Shown: positions 12,043 to 14,856 of the stretch, one piece after another | Layout of the letters: each line of letters begins with the position of its first letter | Position numbering within the stretch: position 1 is the first letter of the stretch | Assembly (NCBI GenBank): GCA_046049865.1 | Contig: JBJOQO010000077.1 | Span: 1-14,856, forward strand | Length of the DNA: 14,856 bases | Source of the DNA: JANPCX01 sp046049865 | GTDB taxonomy: Bacteria; Pseudomonadota; Gammaproteobacteria; Burkholderiales; Burkholderiaceae_C | Direction: 5' to 3' | Position numbers and translations under genes: made by a program | The notes under the pieces: model-generated | Seen by the model: the letters and a program-made list of their open reading frames with translations, nothing else | The model's database searches: none | Told to the model about the DNA's origin: nothing

Positions 12043-13766
12043 CCGATATCCGCCGCAGCATGCTTTGGGTGGTGTTCACCTTTTCCTTGGTATTTTTGTG
12101 GGACGCTTGGCAAGTACACACCGGGCATCCGTCGATGTTCAGCCCTGCTCCAGCAAAAACCGCGGCCTCAGCGCCACCGAGCGCGGTTGCAAGCAGTGCC
12201 GCGTTGCCAACGCCCAGCGCCAATAGCGCTGCATCTGCTTCGGCTGCGAGCCCCAGCGCTGTCCCAGCGCAGACCGCTGCCGTGATGGCCACGGCCAAAA
12301 CCGAAATCTCGACCGACGTCGTCAAAGCTACTTTTGATGCGCGCGGCGGGGACATCGTGAGATTGGAGTTGTTGAAACAGGTGGATCAGAACGACCGCAG
12401 CAAGAATGTCGTTCTGTTTGAACAGTCCGCACAGCGCAGTTATGCGGCACAAACTGGATTGATCCCGGCCGCAGGCGGCGCTGCTTTGCCCAACCACCTC
12501 ACCGTGATGAATTGGATCCCCGGCGAGCGTACGCTGGCTGCCGACAAGGACGAGCTTCAAGTCAAATTTGAGTCGCCCGAGATCGGGGGCGTCAAACTCG
12601 TCAAGACATTCACATTCAAACGTTCAGACTACGTCGTCAATGTTCGTCATGAAGTGATCAACTCCAGCACCGAGCCGGTCAACCCCCAGCTCTATTTGCA
12701 ACTGGTGCGCGACGGAAACCCGCCTTTGGGTGAGTCCAGCCTTTACTTCACGTTCACCGGACCGGCTTTCTACACCGCCGAAACCAAGTTCAACAAAGTC
12801 GATTTCAAGAGCATTGAAAAGCGCAAAGCGGATGAAAAACCCAGTCATGTGACATCGGCCGACAACGGCTGGGTCGCCATGGTTCAGCATTACTTCGCCT
12901 CTGCTTGGTTGTTGGACCCAAGCACCGCTGCCGGTGCAACCCCAACATCAGCCATCTCGCGCGAGTTTTTCACCCGCAAGGTGGAGGCCAACTTGTATGC
13001 TGCTGGCATGTTGGTGCCGCTTGGGCCATTGGCTGCTGGTCAAACCAAAACCTTGGACGCCCGGCTTTTTGTCGGTCCTCAAGAGGAGAACAAACTTAGC
13101 GCCCTGGCACCTGGTTTGGAATTGGTGAAAGACTATGGCTGGTTCACCCTGCTTGCCAAGCCCTTGTTCTGGCTGCTCACCCAACTGCACAACATCATCG
13201 GCAATTGGGGCTGGGCTATCGTCGCCTTGGTGGTGTTACTCAAGATCGCCTTTTACTGGCTCAATGCCAGCGCCTACCGCTCGATGGCAAAGATGAAGGC
13301 AGTCGGTCCGCGTATCACCGAAATGCGTGAGCGCCTCAAGGACAAGCCCCAAGAGATGCAGCAAGAAATGATGCGCATCTACCGTGAAGAAAAAATTAAT
13401 CCCTTGGGCGGCTGTTTGCCCATCGTGGCGCAAATGCCCTTCTTCATTGCTTTGTATTGGGTGTTGCTGTCCTCGGTGGAGATGCGCAATGCACCTTGGC
13501 TCGGTTGGATCACGGACCTCTCGGCGATTGATCCTTACTACATCCTGCCACTCCTGATGACGGGCACCAGCTTGCTGCAAACCTGGCTCAACCCCACCCC
13601 ACCCGATCCTATGCAGGCCAAGATGATGTGGATCATGCCGTTGATTTTCTCGGTCATGTTCTTCTTCTTCCCTGCTGGCCTCGTGCTCTACTGGTTGACC
13701 AACAACATCCTGTCCATCACGCAGCAATACCTCATCAACAAACAATTGGGCGTGATAGGTAAATAA
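12039..13766 (+). CDS. yidC: Membrane protein insertase YidC
   Basis: The inner-membrane insertase that works alone or with SecYEG. It has 575 residues. A first membrane helix (about 8-24, WVVFTFSLVFLWDAW) is followed by an Ala/Ser/Pro-rich linker (about 35-85), the large periplasmic P2 domain (about 88-355, with TFKRSDYVVNVRHEV) and the conserved five-helix core (about 365-565). The core shows WGWAIVALVVLLKIAFYWLN, then YRSMAKMK carrying the Arg expected for the hydrophilic groove, the cytoplasmic helical hairpin (about 426-450, RERLKDKPQEMQQEM), NPLGGCLPIVAQMPFFIALY and WLTNNILSITQQYLINK. The length and layout are normal for a Gram-negative YidC. The linker is longer and more repetitive than in E. 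coli. Confidence 0.98.
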   Translation: MTDIRRSMLWVVFTFSLVFLWDAWQVHTGHPSMFSPAPAKTAASAPPSAVASSAALPTPSANSAASASAASPSAVPAQTAAVMATAKTEISTDVVKATFDARGGDIVRLELLKQVDQNDRSKNVVLFEQSAQRSYAAQTGLIPAAGGAALPNHLTVMNWIPGERTLAADKDELQVKFESPEIGGVKLVKTFTFKRSDYVVNVRHEVINSSTEPVNPQLYLQLVRDGNPPLGESSLYFTFTGPAFYTAETKFNKVDFKSIEKRKADEKPSHVTSADNGWVAMVQHYFASAWLLDPSTAAGATPTSAISREFFTRKVEANLYAAGMLVPLGPLAAGQTKTLDARLFVGPQEENKLSALAPGLELVKDYGWFTLLAKPLFWLLTQLHNIIGNWGWAIVALVVLLKIAFYWLNASAYRSMAKMKAVGPRITEMRERLKDKPQEMQQEMMRIYREEKINPLGGCLPIVAQMPFFIALYWVLLSSVEMRNAPWLGWITDLSAIDPYYILPLLMTGTSLLQTWLNPTPPDPMQAKMMWIMPLIFSVMFFFFPAGLVLYWLTNNILSITQQYLINKQLGVIGK

Positions 13767-13847
13767 CGCACGAAAGCCGCGCTCAAGGTCAGGTAAAACA
13801 GGCCGACAATCAACTTTGCGGGGACACATCCGTGGTTTTTTTCAACC

Positions 13848-13873
13848 CCGTGCGGCCATCCAACGCCGCACGG
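13848..13873. repeat. Inverted repeat downstream of yidC
   Basis: CCGTGCGG-N10-CCGCACGG is a perfect 8-base inverted repeat in the 239-base yidC-mnmE gap, preceded on the plus strand by a run of seven T (13836-13842). Because the T-run comes before and not after the stem, it does not form a standard intrinsic terminator on the plus strand. It may be part of a yidC terminator or a protein site. No gene was seen in the gap. Confidence 0.45.
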
Positions 13874-14005
13874 AGCCCATGAAGCAATCACGGTTTCGGA
13901 GACTGTCGGCTCCACCACGCGGGTGCCCCGACCTCTCCCCCCGCGCCAATTCCAACCAAGTGTTGAAGCCCACGCTTGGGCATCAGCATCGGCCAGAATG
14001 AGGCC

Positions 14006-14856
14006 ATGCTGGCATCACACTCCTCCCCCATTGCGGCCATTGCAACCGCACCCGGTCGTGGTGCGGTGGGCATCGTGCGTATTTCTGGTCCCGCGCTTTC
14101 CACTTTGGCCCACACCCTGTGTGGCCGGACCTTGACGCCGCGTCTGGCGCACTACCTTCCCTTCTTGGACGACGCAGGCCAGGCCATAGACCATGGCCTG
14201 GCGCTTTACTTCCCAGCACCCCACTCCTACACCGGCGAAGACGTGCTGGAGCTCCAAGCGCATGGTGGGCCCGTGGTGTTGCAAATGCTGCTCGCGCGTT
14301 GTTTACAGGCGGGGCAAGACATCGGCTTGCGTGTTGCAGAACCGGGTGAGTTCACCCAACGTGCTTTTCTCAACGACAAATTGGATTTGGCCCAAGCCGA
14401 AGCCGTCGCCGACCTGATAGACGCCAGCACCGAAGCCGCCGCTCGCTCGGCCAGCCGGTCACTCAGTGGTGGTTTCTCCGCAGAAATCCACCGCTTGCGC
14501 GACGCCTTGGTGCGGCTGCGTTTGTTGGTCGAAGCGACCTTGGACTTTCCTGAGGAAGAGATCGACTTCTTACAAAAAGCCGATGCCCAAGGCCAACTGC
14601 TGGCGCTGCAAGCCGCTGTCGCTCGCGTGCTGGACTTGACCCAACAAGGCGCGTTGTTGCGCGAGGGCATGACCGTGGTGCTGGCCGGGCAACCCAATGT
14701 GGGCAAAAGCTCATTGCTCAACGCGCTTGCTGGGGCCGAGCGAGCCATCGTCACCGCTGTCGCAGGAACCACACGCGACAAAGTAACTGAGACCTTGCAA
14801 ATTAAAGGTGTGCCCGTGCATATCGTGGATACCGCAGGTTTGAGGGACAGCCAAGA
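14006..14856 (+). CDS. mnmE: tRNA uridine-5-carboxymethylaminomethyl(34) synthesis GTPase MnmE, partial
   Basis: The first 283 codons of the GTPase that, with MnmG, modifies the wobble uridine of several tRNAs; the gene runs off the right edge. The N-terminal tetrahydrofolate-binding TrmE domain begins DPIAAIATAPGRGAVG-like (here SPIAAIATAPGRGAVGIVRI, about 7-26) and contains HSYTGEDVLELQAHGG and the GEFTQRAFLNDKLDLAQAEA helix. The G domain is inserted in the helical part: G1 GQPNVGKSS (228-236), G2 AGTTRD (253-258) and G3 DTAG (275-278) are seen; G4 and the C-terminal Cys motif lie outside. The ATG at 14006 is preceded by GAGG with only two bases between, an unusually short spacing, but no other in-frame start fits. 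It follows yidC, as in many proteobacteria. Confidence 0.97.
   Translation, partial: MLASHSSPIAAIATAPGRGAVGIVRISGPALSTLAHTLCGRTLTPRLAHYLPFLDDAGQAIDHGLALYFPAPHSYTGEDVLELQAHGGPVVLQMLLARCLQAGQDIGLRVAEPGEFTQRAFLNDKLDLAQAEAVADLIDASTEAAARSASRSLSGGFSAEIHRLRDALVRLRLLVEATLDFPEEEIDFLQKADAQGQLLALQAAVARVLDLTQQGALLREGMTVVLAGQPNVGKSSLLNALAGAERAIVTAVAGTTRDKVTETLQIKGVPVHIVDTAGLRDSQ

Noticed and set aside
13816..14001. Small open frames in the yidC-mnmE gap (plus strand 13816-14001, minus strand 13688-13918)
   Set aside because: No good ribosome binding site or recognisable sequence; the minus-strand frame overlaps the conserved end of yidC.

Overview
The window is the chromosomal replication-origin neighbourhood of a betaproteobacterium, most likely a member of the Comamonadaceae (Limnohabitans, Rhodoferax, Polaromonas and relatives). 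This rests on the gene order gyrB-dnaN-dnaA / rpmH-rnpA-yidD-yidC-mnmE, the DnaA, GyrB and YidC protein sequences, and the moderately high GC content. All identifications come from reading the sequence; no database was searched.

Layout from left to right. (1) Positions 1-1409, minus strand: a GntR/UTRA regulator followed by the 5' part of an AprA-like FAD oxidoreductase that runs off the left edge. In front of the regulator lie a near-consensus sigma-54 (-24/-12) promoter and a palindromic operator at its predicted start point. (2) 1410-2023: a 614-base spacer with no convincing gene. (3) 2024-4070, minus strand: a secreted subtilisin-like (S8) protease with a C-terminal PPC-type domain. It is preceded by a clear c-di-GMP-I (GEMM) riboswitch, a hairpin that can hide the ribosome binding site, and a sigma-70-like promoter. 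(4) 4145-4202: a 58-base, almost perfect palindrome. (5) 4248-4997, minus strand: a TerC/YgdQ-type membrane protein. (6) 5235-10745, minus strand: gyrB, dnaN and dnaA, the replication cluster, transcribed in the order dnaA, dnaN, gyrB. (7) 10746-11066: the divergent dnaA/rpmH spacer, a plausible oriC, with a perfect DnaA box, promoters in both directions and a triple 9-base repeat. (8) 11067-14856, plus strand: rpmH, rnpA, yidD, yidC and the 5' part of mnmE. Here rnpA/yidD and yidD/yidC overlap by four bases.

The origin block is conventional: replication initiation, clamp and gyrase on one arm; ribosomal protein L34, RNase P protein, membrane insertion and tRNA modification on the other. The most interesting part is accessory. 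An extracellular protease appears to be under translational control by the second messenger c-di-GMP, which would tie protein degradation outside the cell to the motile/sessile switch. The second point of interest is the apparent sigma-54 control, with a repressor-type operator, of the regulator-oxidoreductase unit at the left edge.
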